Of a DNA stretch of 64,000 bases, positions 1 to 7,911 are shown piece by piece. This DNA is from Paracoccaceae bacterium (GTDB taxonomy: Bacteria; Pseudomonadota; Alphaproteobacteria; Rhodobacterales; Rhodobacteraceae). The notes beneath the pieces are model-generated. The model was not told the DNA's origin. It saw nothing but the letters and a program-made list of their open reading frames with translations, and did not search any database. Numbering within the stretch: the stretch's first letter is position 1; every line of letters begins with the position of its first letter. The DNA lies in assembly GCA_020622085.1 (NCBI GenBank), contig JAHRYM010000002.1, positions 457,281 through 521,280 of the forward strand, written 5' to 3'. The position numbers and the translations under genes are program-made.

Positions 1-228
1 GGGTTCAGCCCCGGCGCGGGGGAAGGTGTTGATCGCCACCAGCACCTTGGCGCCGCGCGCATGGGCATGGGCCACGCCCTCGGCCATCTCCTCGCGGCTG
101 AAGTTCAGGCCGGGGAAGTTGCGGGCATTAGTTTCATCGGCGAATCCGCAATAGACGGCGTGAGCCCCCGCCTCGACCGCAGCGCGCAGGGCGGCGGGCG
201 TTCCCGCCGGGCAGACCAGTTCCATCAT
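1..228 (-). CDS. ubiU: UbiU, O2-independent ubiquinone biosynthesis protein (5' part only)
   Basis: Only the first 76 codons are present; the gene runs off the left edge. The N-terminus (MELVCPAGTPAAL, then AVYCGF, then NARNFPGLNFS) matches the peptidase-U32-like fold of UbiU. With UbiV it forms a 4Fe-4S heterodimer that hydroxylates the ubiquinone ring without O2 (family knowledge). The start is ATG at 228, overlapping the ubiT stop (ATGA), with GGAGAA about 8 nt upstream; a second in-frame ATG lies at 225. The overlap implies translational coupling to ubiT. The sequence alone does not show whether ubiV follows. The 4Fe-4S cysteines lie outside the window. Confidence 0.88.
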   Translation of the reverse strand, partial: MMELVCPAGTPAALRAAVEAGAHAVYCGFADETNARNFPGLNFSREEMAEGVAHAHARGAKVLVAINTFPRAGAEP

Positions 229-764
229 AGCGGTTCTCCGAAGTCATCCATCCGGTGCAGGGCAAGGCCCGTCGCACGTTCCGCCTGCGCAAGCGCCTGG
301 CGGATCAGGCCGCCAAAGCGTCCGCCGGCGGCGGACAGTTCGGCACTCAGGTCAAGTTCGGCATTGTCGATGGCATTGCGAAGCGCAAGCACCGCCGAAG
401 TGTCGCCCTCGATCGTCAGGTCGCGCGAAAAGAACAGCGCATCGCCATCCTCAGCGCCGTGCAGCATGGCCAGAAAGGCCGAAAGCGGCCCGGCAAGGCG
501 AGCGTCATGCACGGGCAGCCGATCACGACGGCAGGCGGTCACGGTGCTGCGGGATGGCACCAGCAGGAAGACGAAGGGCAGATCGACCGGATCGATCAGG
601 AAGCGTCGCCCGCCGTGATCGCCAAGCCGCCTGAGCATGGTGGGGTGCGAACGTGTCATGCGCCGCGCCACCGCCCCAAGCGCGACGGAAAGCGGCAACA
701 GCGGCAGCGGACGCATCGCAACGGCAAGCATCCGCGGAACATGCGGCAGGGCGGCGTCGGTCAT
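225..764 (-). CDS. ubiT: UbiT, SCP2-domain lipid-binding accessory factor of anaerobic ubiquinone synthesis
   Basis: The product is 179 aa. The body (residues about 45-150) resembles the SCP2 sterol-carrier fold of UbiT, with the motif run FLLVPSR, LSAFLAMLHGAEDGDALFFSRDL and the typical ending IRQALAQAERATGL. UbiT is thought to bind polyprenyl intermediates and is needed for O2-independent ubiquinone synthesis with UbiU/UbiV (family knowledge). Start ATG 764 follows GAGGATCC; an upstream in-frame ATG at 776 has no better ribosome site. It is first in a minus-strand operon with ubiU (4-nt overlap). The predicted Fnr-dependent -10 lies at 791-796, giving a leader of about 20 nt. Confidence 0.85.
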   Translation of the reverse strand: MTDAALPHVPRMLAVAMRPLPLLPLSVALGAVARRMTRSHPTMLRRLGDHGGRRFLIDPVDLPFVFLLVPSRSTVTACRRDRLPVHDARLAGPLSAFLAMLHGAEDGDALFFSRDLTIEGDTSAVLALRNAIDNAELDLSAELSAAGGRFGGLIRQALAQAERATGLALHRMDDFGEPL

Positions 765-790
765 GGATCCTCGCATCAGCTGATGATCGC

Positions 791-796
791 TGTCTA
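791..796 (-). promoter_or_regulatory. -10 hexamer for ubiT-ubiU
   Basis: Read on the minus strand the hexamer is TAGACA. Its centre (793.5) is 32 bp from the centre of the Fnr box (825.5), the spacing of a class II Fnr promoter (box at about -41.5). The predicted start of transcription is about 784, 20 nt before the ubiT ATG. Confidence 0.55.
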
Positions 797-818
797 ACGG
801 CTGCGACCGCCCGCCGAC

Positions 819-832
819 TTGATCAATATCAA
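819..832. promoter_or_regulatory. Fnr/FnrL binding site, perfect consensus
   Basis: The sequence TTGATCAATATCAA matches TTGAT-N4-ATCAA exactly. It lies in the divergent gap between ubiT (ATG 764) and ubiD (start about 897). Fnr/FnrL is the 4Fe-4S anaerobic activator of Rhodobacterales (established). A -10-like hexamer sits 32 bp from its centre on each side, so one box could activate both operons when oxygen is low. Confidence 0.85.
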
Positions 833-854
833 GCAAGGCCGGGAATGTTGCTGC

Positions 855-860
855 TATCAG
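855..860 (+). promoter_or_regulatory. -10 hexamer for ubiD-ubiX-ric-nnrS
   Basis: The hexamer TATCAG is centred at 857.5, exactly 32 bp from the Fnr box centre, as in class II Fnr-activated promoters. The predicted start of transcription is about 867, leaving a leader of about 30 nt before the likely ubiD start at 897. It mirrors the hexamer at 791-796. Confidence 0.55.
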
Positions 861-896
861 GCGCCATCTCCTTCCCATTTCTTCGCGGAGGCCGCC

Positions 897-2393
897 ATTC
901 GCACCCTTCCTGCATTTCCCGATCTTCGCAGCTTCCTCGGCTGGGCCGAATCGGCGGGCGATCTGGTGCGGCTGGATGAGCCGGTCAACCTGCGGCACGA
1001 AATGACGGCACTGCAACTTGCGGCGTTGCGCGGGGGCGGGCCGGTCCTGCGGTTTGATGGCGCAAGGCAGGGCGACGGCAAGCCCGCCGCGATGCCGGTG
1101 GTGGCCAACCTGTTCGGCACGCCGGAACGTGTTGCAGCGGGGCTCGGGCTCGAACTGTCGCAGGTGCCCGCCTTCGGCGATTTCCTCGCCGCACTGCGCA
1201 GCCCGGCGCCGGTCGACGGCATGCGCGACGCCCTGTCGCGCTGGCCGATGCTGAAGGCCGCCCTGGCGACGCGGCCCAAGGTTTTGCGCAGCGCCCCCGT
1301 GCAAGAGGTCGAGGCGCCGATCAATCTGGCGCGCCTGCCGGTGCAGACCCCATGGCCGGGGGATGCCGGGCCGCTGATCACCTGGCCTGTCGTCGTCACC
1401 CGGGCCATCGACACGGAACCCGCACAGGTCGCGCGCTACAACCTGGGCGTCTACCGCGCGCAGGTGCTGGGGCCCGACCGGTTGATCATGCGCTGGCTTG
1501 CCCATCGCGGCGGCGCGGCCCATGCCCGCACCTGGGCAGACGCGGGCGAACCGATGCCGGTCGCCATTGCCCTTGGCGCCGATCCGGCCACGCTGCTTTC
1601 CGCCGCGCTCCCACTTCCGGAAACCGTGTCCGAACTGACGTTCTCGGGCATCCTGCGCGGCTGCCGCACGGAAATCGTGCCCGCCCGCACCGTGCCGCTG
1701 ATGGTGCCGGCCCATGCCGAAATCGTGCTCGAGGGCTGGATTCATCCGGGCGAAACCGCACCCGAAGGCCCCTTCGGCGATCACACCGGCTATTATAACT
1801 CGGTCGAGCCCTTCCCGGTGATGCGGATATCGGCCATCACCCACCGCCGCGACCCGATGTATCTGACCACCGTCACCGGCCGCCCCCCCGATGAGCCTTC
1901 GGTGATCGGCGAGGTCTTCAACACCCTCGCCCTGCCGGTCATCCGCGCCCAGATCCCCGAGGTCCGCGACCTCTGGCTGCCGCCCGCCGCCTGTTCCTAC
2001 CGGATGGCCGTGGTCCAGATCCGCAAGCGCTACCCCGGTCAGGCGCGCCGGGTGATGATGGCGCTATGGGGAATGCTGGCGCAGTTTTCCTACACCAAGA
2101 CCATCGTGGTCGTGGACGAGGACATCGACCCGCGCAACTGGGACGACATCGCCTGGGCGATGGCCACCCGGATGGACCCGGCCCGCGACGTGATGCTGCT
2201 CGACAGCACGCCGATGGATTATCTGGATTTCGCCAGCCCCCGCGAAGGCCTGGCGGGCAAGATGGGCATCGACGCCACCACCAAGATCGGTGCCGAGACG
2301 ACCCGCGAATGGGGCCGCGTGATGGCGCTTGACCCCGCGCACGAAGCCCGCGCGGCGGAAATCCTTGCGCGTCACCTGGGGGGGCGGCCATGA
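897..2393 (+). CDS. ubiD: UbiD, prenylated-FMN-dependent 4-hydroxy-3-polyprenylbenzoate decarboxylase
   Basis: The product is 498 aa, close to E. coli UbiD (497). It decarboxylates 4-hydroxy-3-polyprenylbenzoate in ubiquinone synthesis using the prFMN made by UbiX. Visible family features are DLRSFLGWAESAGDLVRL at the N-terminus, a prFMN-site region around ARYNLGVYR, the EGPFGDHTGYY loop (catalytic Glu region), and VVVDEDIDPRNWDDIAWA. No ATG or GTG exists upstream of the conserved N-terminus in this frame. The best start is ATT at 897, 5 nt after GGAGG (887-891). The in-frame TTG at 819 lies inside the Fnr box and upstream of the predicted transcript, so I reject it. The gene overlaps ubiX by 4 nt (ATGA). 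Confidence 0.93.
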   Translation: MRTLPAFPDLRSFLGWAESAGDLVRLDEPVNLRHEMTALQLAALRGGGPVLRFDGARQGDGKPAAMPVVANLFGTPERVAAGLGLELSQVPAFGDFLAALRSPAPVDGMRDALSRWPMLKAALATRPKVLRSAPVQEVEAPINLARLPVQTPWPGDAGPLITWPVVVTRAIDTEPAQVARYNLGVYRAQVLGPDRLIMRWLAHRGGAAHARTWADAGEPMPVAIALGADPATLLSAALPLPETVSELTFSGILRGCRTEIVPARTVPLMVPAHAEIVLEGWIHPGETAPEGPFGDHTGYYNSVEPFPVMRISAITHRRDPMYLTTVTGRPPDEPSVIGEVFNTLALPVIRAQIPEVRDLWLPPAACSYRMAVVQIRKRYPGQARRVMMALWGMLAQFSYTKTIVVVDEDIDPRNWDDIAWAMATRMDPARDVMLLDSTPMDYLDFASPREGLAGKMGIDATTKIGAETTREWGRVMALDPAHEARAAEILARHLGGRP

Positions 2394-2968
2394 CCCGCGT
2401 CATCCTTGGCGTGTCCGGTGCCTCGGGTGCCATGCTGGCGATGGACTGCGCAAAGTCCCTGCGCGCGGCAGGCGTCGCGGTCGATCTGGTGGTGTCGGCC
2501 ATGGCCGAACGCACGCTGGCGCTGGAAATCGGACCCGGGGCACAGGACGCGCTTGTGGCGCTTGCCGACCGGGTGCATCCGCTGGGAAATCTTGGCGCAG
2601 CGATCGCATCGGGGTCATACCCGGTGGCCGGCATGATCGTCGTCCCCTGCTCGATGCGCAGCCTTGCCGCCATCGCGCAGGGGTTCGACGACAACCTCCT
2701 GACCCGCGCCGCAGGGGTCCAGTTGAAGGAACGCCGGCCGCTGATCCTTCTGGCGCGCGAGGCGCCGCTGACGCTGGCGCATCTGCGCAACATGACGGCC
2801 GTAACCGAAATGGGCGCCATCGTGATGCCCCCCGTCCCCGCCTTTTACACCCTGCCGCAGACTACTGCGGACATTACCGCCCAGATCGCCGCCCGCGCGG
2901 TGGACCTTCTGAGGCTTGCCCCGCCCCAGGCCATGGCCTGGGATCCAAAGGAAGGAAAGCGTCCATGA
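2390..2968 (+). CDS. ubiX: UbiX, flavin prenyltransferase
   Basis: The product is 192 aa, full length for the family. UbiX joins dimethylallyl phosphate to FMN to make prFMN, the cofactor of UbiD. Seen: the N-terminal flavoprotein motif GVSGASGAMLA, the VVPCSMRSLAAIAQGFDDNLL stretch (quoted in part: PCSMRSLAAIA) and the C-terminal LVLLAREAPL-like segment (LILLAREAPL). It overlaps ubiD upstream and the ric gene downstream by 4 nt each, so three cistrons are translationally coupled. The whole chain lies downstream of the Fnr-type promoter. Confidence 0.95.
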   Translation: MTRVILGVSGASGAMLAMDCAKSLRAAGVAVDLVVSAMAERTLALEIGPGAQDALVALADRVHPLGNLGAAIASGSYPVAGMIVVPCSMRSLAAIAQGFDDNLLTRAAGVQLKERRPLILLAREAPLTLAHLRNMTAVTEMGAIVMPPVPAFYTLPQTTADITAQIAARAVDLLRLAPPQAMAWDPKEGKRP

Positions 2969-3630
2969 CCCAACTCTCCCCCGATGCCATTGTAAGCGAT
3001 ATCGCCGCCAGCCTGCCCGGCGCCGCCGAGGTGTTCCGCAAGGCCGGCATCAGCTTTTGCTGCGGCGGCAACGTGCCGCTGGCCGAGGCCGCTGGCAAGA
3101 ACGGCATCGCCCCCGAGGTCTTGCTGGCCGAATTGCAGGCGCTGGTCGATGCGGCTGGCCGCAACGCGCCCGAGGATACCGCGGCGCTGATCGCCCATAT
3201 CCTGACGCGCTATCACGACACCCACCGGACCGAGCTTGACTGGCTGATCCCGTTGGCGCAACGCGTCGAAACCGTGCATGGCGACCACGACGAGGCGCCC
3301 CTTGGCCTGACCGAGGCACTGCTTGCGCTGCGCGATGAACTCGACAGCCACATGCAGAAGGAAGAACAGATCCTGTTCCCGATGATGCAGCAGGGCGGCA
3401 ATCCGATGATCGTCCACCCCATTGCCGTCATGCGCCACGAACACGATGATACCACCGTGCTTCTGAACAATGTCGAACACGTCACCCACGGCCTGAGCCT
3501 GCCGGTGGGCGCCTGCGGTTCCTGGACGGCGCTTTACACGGGCCTGCGCAAGTTCTCGGAAGATCTGGTCACGCACATCCATCTGGAAAACAGCGTCCTG
3601 TTCCCGCGGTTCGAGAACCGCGCGGCCTGA
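2965..3630 (+). CDS. ric: RIC / YtfE-type di-iron protein, iron-sulfur cluster repair
   Basis: The product is 221 aa (E. coli YtfE is 220). An N-terminal ScdA_N domain (residues about 1-60) carries the paired cysteines GISFCCGGN. A hemerythrin-like four-helix domain follows, with His/Glu ligands visible in HDTHR, HMQKEEQILFP, MRHEHDD and HIHLENSVLFPRFE. RIC proteins repair Fe-S and di-iron centres damaged by nitric oxide or oxidants (family knowledge). ATG 2965 overlaps the ubiX stop, preceded by AAGGAAAG. Next to nnrS and under the Fnr-type promoter, it fits a micro-oxic or NO-stress role. Alternative names are dnrN and scdA. Confidence 0.92.
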   Translation: MTQLSPDAIVSDIAASLPGAAEVFRKAGISFCCGGNVPLAEAAGKNGIAPEVLLAELQALVDAAGRNAPEDTAALIAHILTRYHDTHRTELDWLIPLAQRVETVHGDHDEAPLGLTEALLALRDELDSHMQKEEQILFPMMQQGGNPMIVHPIAVMRHEHDDTTVLLNNVEHVTHGLSLPVGACGSWTALYTGLRKFSEDLVTHIHLENSVLFPRFENRAA

Positions 3631-3645
3631 TCTGCGACCGCCGTC

Positions 3646-4836
3646 GTGACGGCACCGCCGCCGGCGATCATTCTCCCCCACAAGCCCCTGTTCCTTTGCG
3701 CGGGCTTGTGGGCGGTTGTCTCGCCGCTGGTCTGGCTCTGGCCGGGCCTGTCGGCCGATCCGGTGTTCTGGCACCAGCACGAACTTTTCTTCGGCATGGC
3801 GGCGGCGGCAATCGGGGGCTATCTGCTGACCGCCCTGCCGCATTGGGCGACGGGTGGCATCCGTCCCGCCGCACTGCGCCTGTTGATCCTGTGCTGGGCG
3901 GCCGGGCGCATTGCGCAAATCTGGCCCGGCCCGGCGCCCGTTGCCCTTCTTGCGGTGGCGCTGTCCTACCCCCTTTTTCTTTGCCTGCTGGTCTCCGTCC
4001 CGCTTCTGCGCGCAAGGGCCTGGCCGCGGCTCTGGATGGGTGCGCTGCCGCTGGCCCTTGCCGGGGCCGAAGCCGCGTCGCTGACGGCGCATCTGCAAGG
4101 GACGGCGGCGGGCCTGCCCCTTGCCCTGACCTTGGGTTTCTCGCTGATGATCGGATTGATCGGCGGACGCATCGTGCCGGCCTTCACCCGCAGCCGACTG
4201 CGGCTTGTCTCGGTGGAGCCAACCTTGCGTGACCGCCCCGCCGCGGGTCTGCTTGCGGCTTTGGCAACCCTTGCCGGCATGATCCTGCTGGCCCGTGGCG
4301 CTGTCCCGTCCCTGGCCGGTATCACCCTTCTGATGGCGGGTGCCTTGCAGGCCCTGCGTCTGAGTGGCTGGTGGTCGCTGCACCTGAGGTCGGAGCCCGA
4401 CATCCTGATGATGCAGGTCGCCTTTGCCTGGCTTGCGGCGGGGCTTGGCCTTGCGGGGGCTGCCCTTCTCTGGCCCGATGCGCTGCGCTTCGAGGATGCC
4501 CTGCATGCCCTGACGATGGGGGCGATGGGCGGAATGATACTGGCCATCGCCGCCCGGCCGCTGCTTCCGCGCGCCGCCGGCCGCCTGCGGGTCACGCCGG
4601 ACATCGCGCTGTCCTTCGCGCTGCTCTGCACGGCGACGGCGGCGCGCGTCCTGCTTGCCGATGCGCAGGTCGCGGGCCTTGTCGGCCGGCAGTGGGCGGC
4701 CTGGCTCTGGTGCGCGGCCTGGGCGACCTTTGTTCTGCGCGGCCTGCACCACTGGAACAGGCCTGCGCCCTATCCGATCCTCAGCGCCCATCAGGGCGGC
4801 GTGGGCCAGAACCATGCCCGCCCGTCGCCGGACTGA
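3646..4836 (+). CDS. nnrS: NnrS family heme-copper membrane protein
   Basis: The product is 396 aa and hydrophobic, with about 10-12 predicted membrane segments. N-terminal family features are HKPLFLCAGLWAV and FWHQHELFFGMAAAAIGGYLLTA (quoted in part: WHQHELFFGMAAA), with heme-ligand-type histidines. NnrS was described in R. sphaeroides as a heme- and copper-containing protein controlled by the NO sensor NnrR, and it protects against nitrosative stress (established for the family). The start is GTG 3646, 15 nt after ric; its ribosome site is poor, so coupling is likely. It is the last gene of the ubiD-ubiX-ric-nnrS run. Confidence 0.88.
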   Translation: MTAPPPAIILPHKPLFLCAGLWAVVSPLVWLWPGLSADPVFWHQHELFFGMAAAAIGGYLLTALPHWATGGIRPAALRLLILCWAAGRIAQIWPGPAPVALLAVALSYPLFLCLLVSVPLLRARAWPRLWMGALPLALAGAEAASLTAHLQGTAAGLPLALTLGFSLMIGLIGGRIVPAFTRSRLRLVSVEPTLRDRPAAGLLAALATLAGMILLARGAVPSLAGITLLMAGALQALRLSGWWSLHLRSEPDILMMQVAFAWLAAGLGLAGAALLWPDALRFEDALHALTMGAMGGMILAIAARPLLPRAAGRLRVTPDIALSFALLCTATAARVLLADAQVAGLVGRQWAAWLWCAAWATFVLRGLHHWNRPAPYPILSAHQGGVGQNHARPSPD

Positions 4837-4941
4837 CAGGCAAGTGGCAGCGGGCCGCACCGAGGAAACCCCGGGCGCCATCCGCCTGGCCCACCGCATT
4901 GCCAGACCCATCGACGGGCGAGGCCTCCGTCGGCTGGCCGG

Positions 4942-4970
4942 TTTACCTTGGCCGGTCCAGCGCCTAGATT
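4942..4970 (+). promoter_or_regulatory. Sigma-70-type promoter for dnaX
   Basis: TTTACC (4942-4947) is followed after 17 nt by TAGATT (4965-4970). The predicted start is about 16 nt before the dnaX ATG at 4994, so the leader would be short, but AGAGGGA still fits inside it. Confidence 0.45.
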
Positions 4971-4993
4971 GGCCGCAACCAGAGGGAAATTCC

Positions 4994-6781
4994 ATGACCG
5001 ACGCGCCCGAGACCGGCTATCAGGTTCTTGCCCGGAAATACCGCCCAGCGACTTTCGTCGACCTGATCGGGCAGGAGGCGATGGTGCGCACCCTGCGCAA
5101 TGCCTTCGCCGCCGACCGGATCGCGCAGGCCTTCGTGCTGACCGGGATCCGCGGCACCGGCAAGACCACCACGGCGCGGATCATCGCCAAGGGGCTGAAC
5201 TGCATCGGCCCCGATGGCACGGGCGGGCCGACGACCGACCCGTGCGGCCAGTGCGAACATTGCCTGGCGATCATGGAGGGGCGCCACGTCGACGTGATGG
5301 AGATGGACGCCGCCAGCAATACGGGCGTGCAGAACATCCGCGACGCGATCATCGATTCGGTCAGCTACCGCGCGGCCTCGGCCCGCTACAAGGTCTTCAT
5401 CATCGACGAGGTGCACATGCTGTCCACCTCGGCCTTCAACGCGCTTCTGAAGACTCTGGAAGAACCGCCCGCGCATGTGAAGTTCATCTTCGCCACCACC
5501 GAAATCCGCAAGGTGCCGGTCACGGTCCTGTCTCGCTGCCAGCGCTTCGACCTGCGCCGGATCGAGCCCGAGGTGATGATCGCCCACCTGGGCCGCGTGG
5601 CCGAAAAGGAAGGCGCGAAGATCGCGCCCGACGCGCTGGCGCTGATCACGCGGGCCGCCGAGGGATCGGTCCGCGACGCGATGAGCCTGATGGACCAGGC
5701 GATCGCCCATGGCGCGGGGGAAACCAGCGCCGATCAGGTGCGCGCCATGCTGGGGCTTGCGGATCGCGGCCGGGTGCTCGATCTGTTCGACATGATCCTG
5801 CGCGGCGATGCGGCTGCGGCGCTTACCGAACTTTCGGCGCAATATTCCGACGGGGCCGATCCGATGGCCGTGTTGCGCGATCTGGCGGAAATCACCCACT
5901 GGATCTCCGTCGTCAAGATCACCCCCGAGGCAGCCGATGACCCCACCACCCCGCCCGAGGAAAAATCCCGCGGGATCCAGATGGCGCAGGCGGTTCCGAT
6001 GCGGGTGCTGACGCGGCTTTGGCAGATGCTCCTGAAGGCGCTGGAAGAGGTTGCCTCGGCCCCGAACGCGATGATGGCCGCGGAAATGGCGATCATCCGA
6101 CTGACGCATGTAGCCGATCTGCCCGACCCCGAACAGTTGCTGCGGCGCCTCTCCGAAGGCCCCGGCCCGCAGGCGCCCGCCCCTGCCCCGCGCGGCGGTG
6201 GCGGGAACGGTGGTGGCGGCGGGAATGGCGGCAGCACCGCAGCTCAGGGGGCAAGCGGCGGCGCGGGCATGGCAGGACGCTCGGCCGGGGTGCAGGCTTC
6301 AGGCGTGGCGACGGCGGTGGCGCTGGCCCCCGAGGCGCAGGCGCTGGCGCGGTTCGGGACATTCGCGCAGGTGGTCGAGCTGATCCGCCGGAACCGCGAC
6401 GTGAAGCTGCTGGTCGAGGTCGAAACCGGTCTGAGGCTCGTCCATTACGCGCCGGGACGGATCGAATTCGAACCCGCACCCTCGGCCCCGCGCGACCTTG
6501 CTTCGACACTGGCACAGCGGTTGCAGGCCTGGACCGGCGCGCGCTGGGGTGTTTCGGTCGTGGGGTCGGGTGGCGAGCCGACGATCGCCGAACAGCGCGA
6601 TGCCGAACAGACGGCCGCCAAGGCGCAGGCGATGGAAAACCCGCTGGTGCGGGCGATCTTCGCGGCCTTCCCCGAGGCGAGCATTCTGGACGTCCGCACC
6701 GCAGACGAGGCGCAGACCGCCATCGCCGCCGAGGCGCTGGCCGAGGTCGAGGATGAATGGGATCCTTTCGAGGAAGGTTGA
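4994..6781 (+). CDS. dnaX: DNA polymerase III subunit tau/gamma
   Basis: The product is 595 aa. It is the AAA+ clamp-loader subunit that links the replicase core to the helicase. Seen: QVLARKYRPATF at the start, Walker A GIRGTGKTTTA (about residues 49-59), the zinc-binding cysteine cluster (NC, DPCGQCEHC), Walker B DEVHML, and the sensor SRCQRFDLR. A Gly/Ala-rich linker at about residues 395-440 separates this from the C-terminal tau region. ATG 4994 follows AGAGGGA. It is first in the conserved dnaX-ybaB-recR order. No convincing programmed-frameshift signal was found. Confidence 0.96.
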   Translation: MTDAPETGYQVLARKYRPATFVDLIGQEAMVRTLRNAFAADRIAQAFVLTGIRGTGKTTTARIIAKGLNCIGPDGTGGPTTDPCGQCEHCLAIMEGRHVDVMEMDAASNTGVQNIRDAIIDSVSYRAASARYKVFIIDEVHMLSTSAFNALLKTLEEPPAHVKFIFATTEIRKVPVTVLSRCQRFDLRRIEPEVMIAHLGRVAEKEGAKIAPDALALITRAAEGSVRDAMSLMDQAIAHGAGETSADQVRAMLGLADRGRVLDLFDMILRGDAAAALTELSAQYSDGADPMAVLRDLAEITHWISVVKITPEAADDPTTPPEEKSRGIQMAQAVPMRVLTRLWQMLLKALEEVASAPNAMMAAEMAIIRLTHVADLPDPEQLLRRLSEGPGPQAPAPAPRGGGGNGGGGGNGGSTAAQGASGGAGMAGRSAGVQASGVATAVALAPEAQALARFGTFAQVVELIRRNRDVKLLVEVETGLRLVHYAPGRIEFEPAPSAPRDLASTLAQRLQAWTGARWGVSVVGSGGEPTIAEQRDAEQTAAKAQAMENPLVRAIFAAFPEASILDVRTADEAQTAIAAEALAEVEDEWDPFEEG

Positions 6782-6887
6782 CCTTTGGGCGAAAAGGATC
6801 GGGGGGCCATTTCGTTTTCGGGATCGTCCCTATATTTCACGCAATCGGGCATCGGGCCCGGCAGCAGGCAACAGCAAGGATGAACGG

Positions 6888-7244
6888 ATGTTGAAGGGTT
6901 TGGGCGGCGCGCTTGGCGGTTTGGGCGACATGGCCAAGATGATGAAAAGCGCGCAGGAACTGCAGACCAGAATGGCGCAGATGCAGGATGAACTGACGCG
7001 CATCAACGTCGTCGGAGAAAGCGGCGCCGGGTTGGTGACGGCGACCTGTTCAGCCAAGGGAGAGCTGAAGGCTCTGTCGATCGACCCGTCGATCTTCAAC
7101 CCGGACGAAAAGGAAGTCGTCGAAGACCTGATCCTGGCAGCAATCAAGGACGCACAGGCCAAGGCGCAGGCGAAAAGCGCGGAAGAGCTGGGAAAGCTCA
7201 CCGCGAGCATGGGCCTTCCGGCCGACATCAAGCTGCCGCTCTGA
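6888..7244 (+). CDS. ybaB: YbaB/EbfC family nucleoid-associated protein
   Basis: The product is 118 aa. It is a small dimeric DNA-binding protein with [22 protein letters not shown] near the start (quoted in part: [18 protein letters not shown]) and the conserved ending [16 protein letters not shown] 6888 follows AAGGA at 6876-6880; the ATG at 6880 is out of frame. It sits between dnaX and recR, as in most bacteria. Family members coat DNA and have been linked to recombination or replication recovery, but the exact role is unsettled. Confidence 0.94.
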   Translation: MLKGLGGALGGLGDMAKMMKSAQELQTRMAQMQDELTRINVVGESGAGLVTATCSAKGELKALSIDPSIFNPDEKEVVEDLILAAIKDAQAKAQAKSAEELGKLTASMGLPADIKLPL

Positions 7245-7251
7245 CGGGGCC

Positions 7252-7851
7252 ATGGCAGAGGCCGCGCGCGATATCGAGGCGCTGATCGAGCTGATGGCGC
7301 GTCTGCCGGGGCTTGGCCCCCGGTCGGCGCGGCGCGCGGTGCTGCATCTTCTGAAGAAGCGCGGCGGGCTGATGGCCCCCCTGGCCGCGCAGATGGCCGA
7401 GGTGGCGGCCACGGCGCGGGATTGCGCGGTCTGCGGCAATATCGGCACGGGCGATCTCTGCGGCATCTGCGCCTCGGACCGCCGGTCGGAGGCCGAGATC
7501 TGCGTGGTCGAGGATGTGGCCGACCTCTGGGCGATGGAGCGGGGCCAGACCTATGCCGGACGCTATCATGTTCTGGGCGGCACGTTGTCTGCCCTGGATG
7601 CGGTGGGGCCGGAAGAGTTGCGGATCCCGCAGCTGGTCGAAAGGGTGCGGTCCGGCGCGGTGCGCGAGGTGATCCTGGCGCTGGCGGCCACGGTGGATGG
7701 CCAGACGACGGCGCATTACGTGGCCGACGCACTGGCCGGGACCGGGGTCACGGTCACGTCGCTGGCGCAGGGCGTGCCGATCGGCGGCGAGCTGGATTAT
7801 CTGGACGATGGAACGATCCAGGCCGCGATGCGGGCGCGGCGGGCGTTCTGA
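7252..7851 (+). CDS. recR: Recombination mediator RecR
   Basis: The product is 199 aa, full length. Seen: an N-terminal helix-hairpin-helix ([14 protein letters not shown]-type: [15 protein letters not shown]), a four-cysteine zinc finger ([16 protein letters not shown]), a TOPRIM domain ([15 protein letters not shown]) and the C-terminal Walker-B-like tail. RecR acts with RecF/RecO to load RecA on gapped DNA. It starts 7 nt after ybaB. A hairpin-plus-motif repeat follows directly and probably ends transcription. Confidence 0.96.
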   Translation: MAEAARDIEALIELMARLPGLGPRSARRAVLHLLKKRGGLMAPLAAQMAEVAATARDCAVCGNIGTGDLCGICASDRRSEAEICVVEDVADLWAMERGQTYAGRYHVLGGTLSALDAVGPEELRIPQLVERVRSGAVREVILALAATVDGQTTAHYVADALAGTGVTVTSLAQGVPIGGELDYLDDGTIQAAMRARRAF

Positions 7852-7862
7852 GCCGTGAAGTC

Positions 7863-7910
7863 GGGGGGCGCTGCCCCCCTACCCCCGGGATATTCAAGCC
7901 AAGATGAAAG
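7863..7910 (+). repeat. Dispersed 3'-end element, copy 1 (hairpin plus AATATT-GCCAAGATGAAAG motif)
   Basis: A GGGGGC-GCT-GCCCCC hairpin (7863-7879) is followed by ACCCCCGGGATATT and GCCAAGATGAAAG (ending 7910). It begins 11 nt after the recR stop and fills the gap to the convergent mcl1 gene. Related copies lie at 36772-36801, 36939-36968 (inverted) and 43648-43706 (inverted). It probably works as a transcript end, but it lacks a T-run. Confidence 0.65.
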
Positions 7911-7911
7911 G

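Noticed and set aside
819-896. TTG start for ubiD at 819
   Set aside because: It lies inside the Fnr box and upstream of the predicted transcript start, and would add 26 residues unlike any UbiD N-terminus.
225-1844. Long minus-strand open frame (539 codons) across ubiD
   Set aside because: Only its last 179 codons are a gene (ubiT). The rest is antisense to ubiD, with composition typical of a high-GC shadow.
4837-4993. SRP RNA (ffs) upstream of dnaX
   Set aside because: ffs is near dnaX in some bacteria, but the GGAAGCAGCC core loop is not present on either strand here.
2845-4995. 716-codon minus-strand frame opposite ric and nnrS
   Set aside because: Low-complexity Arg/Gly/Gln product with no motif; a mirror of real plus-strand genes.
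5955-5970. Programmed frameshift in dnaX at an A-run (GAGGAAAAATCC)
   Set aside because: It is not a heptameric slippery site of the A-AAA-AAG type, and no hairpin follows.
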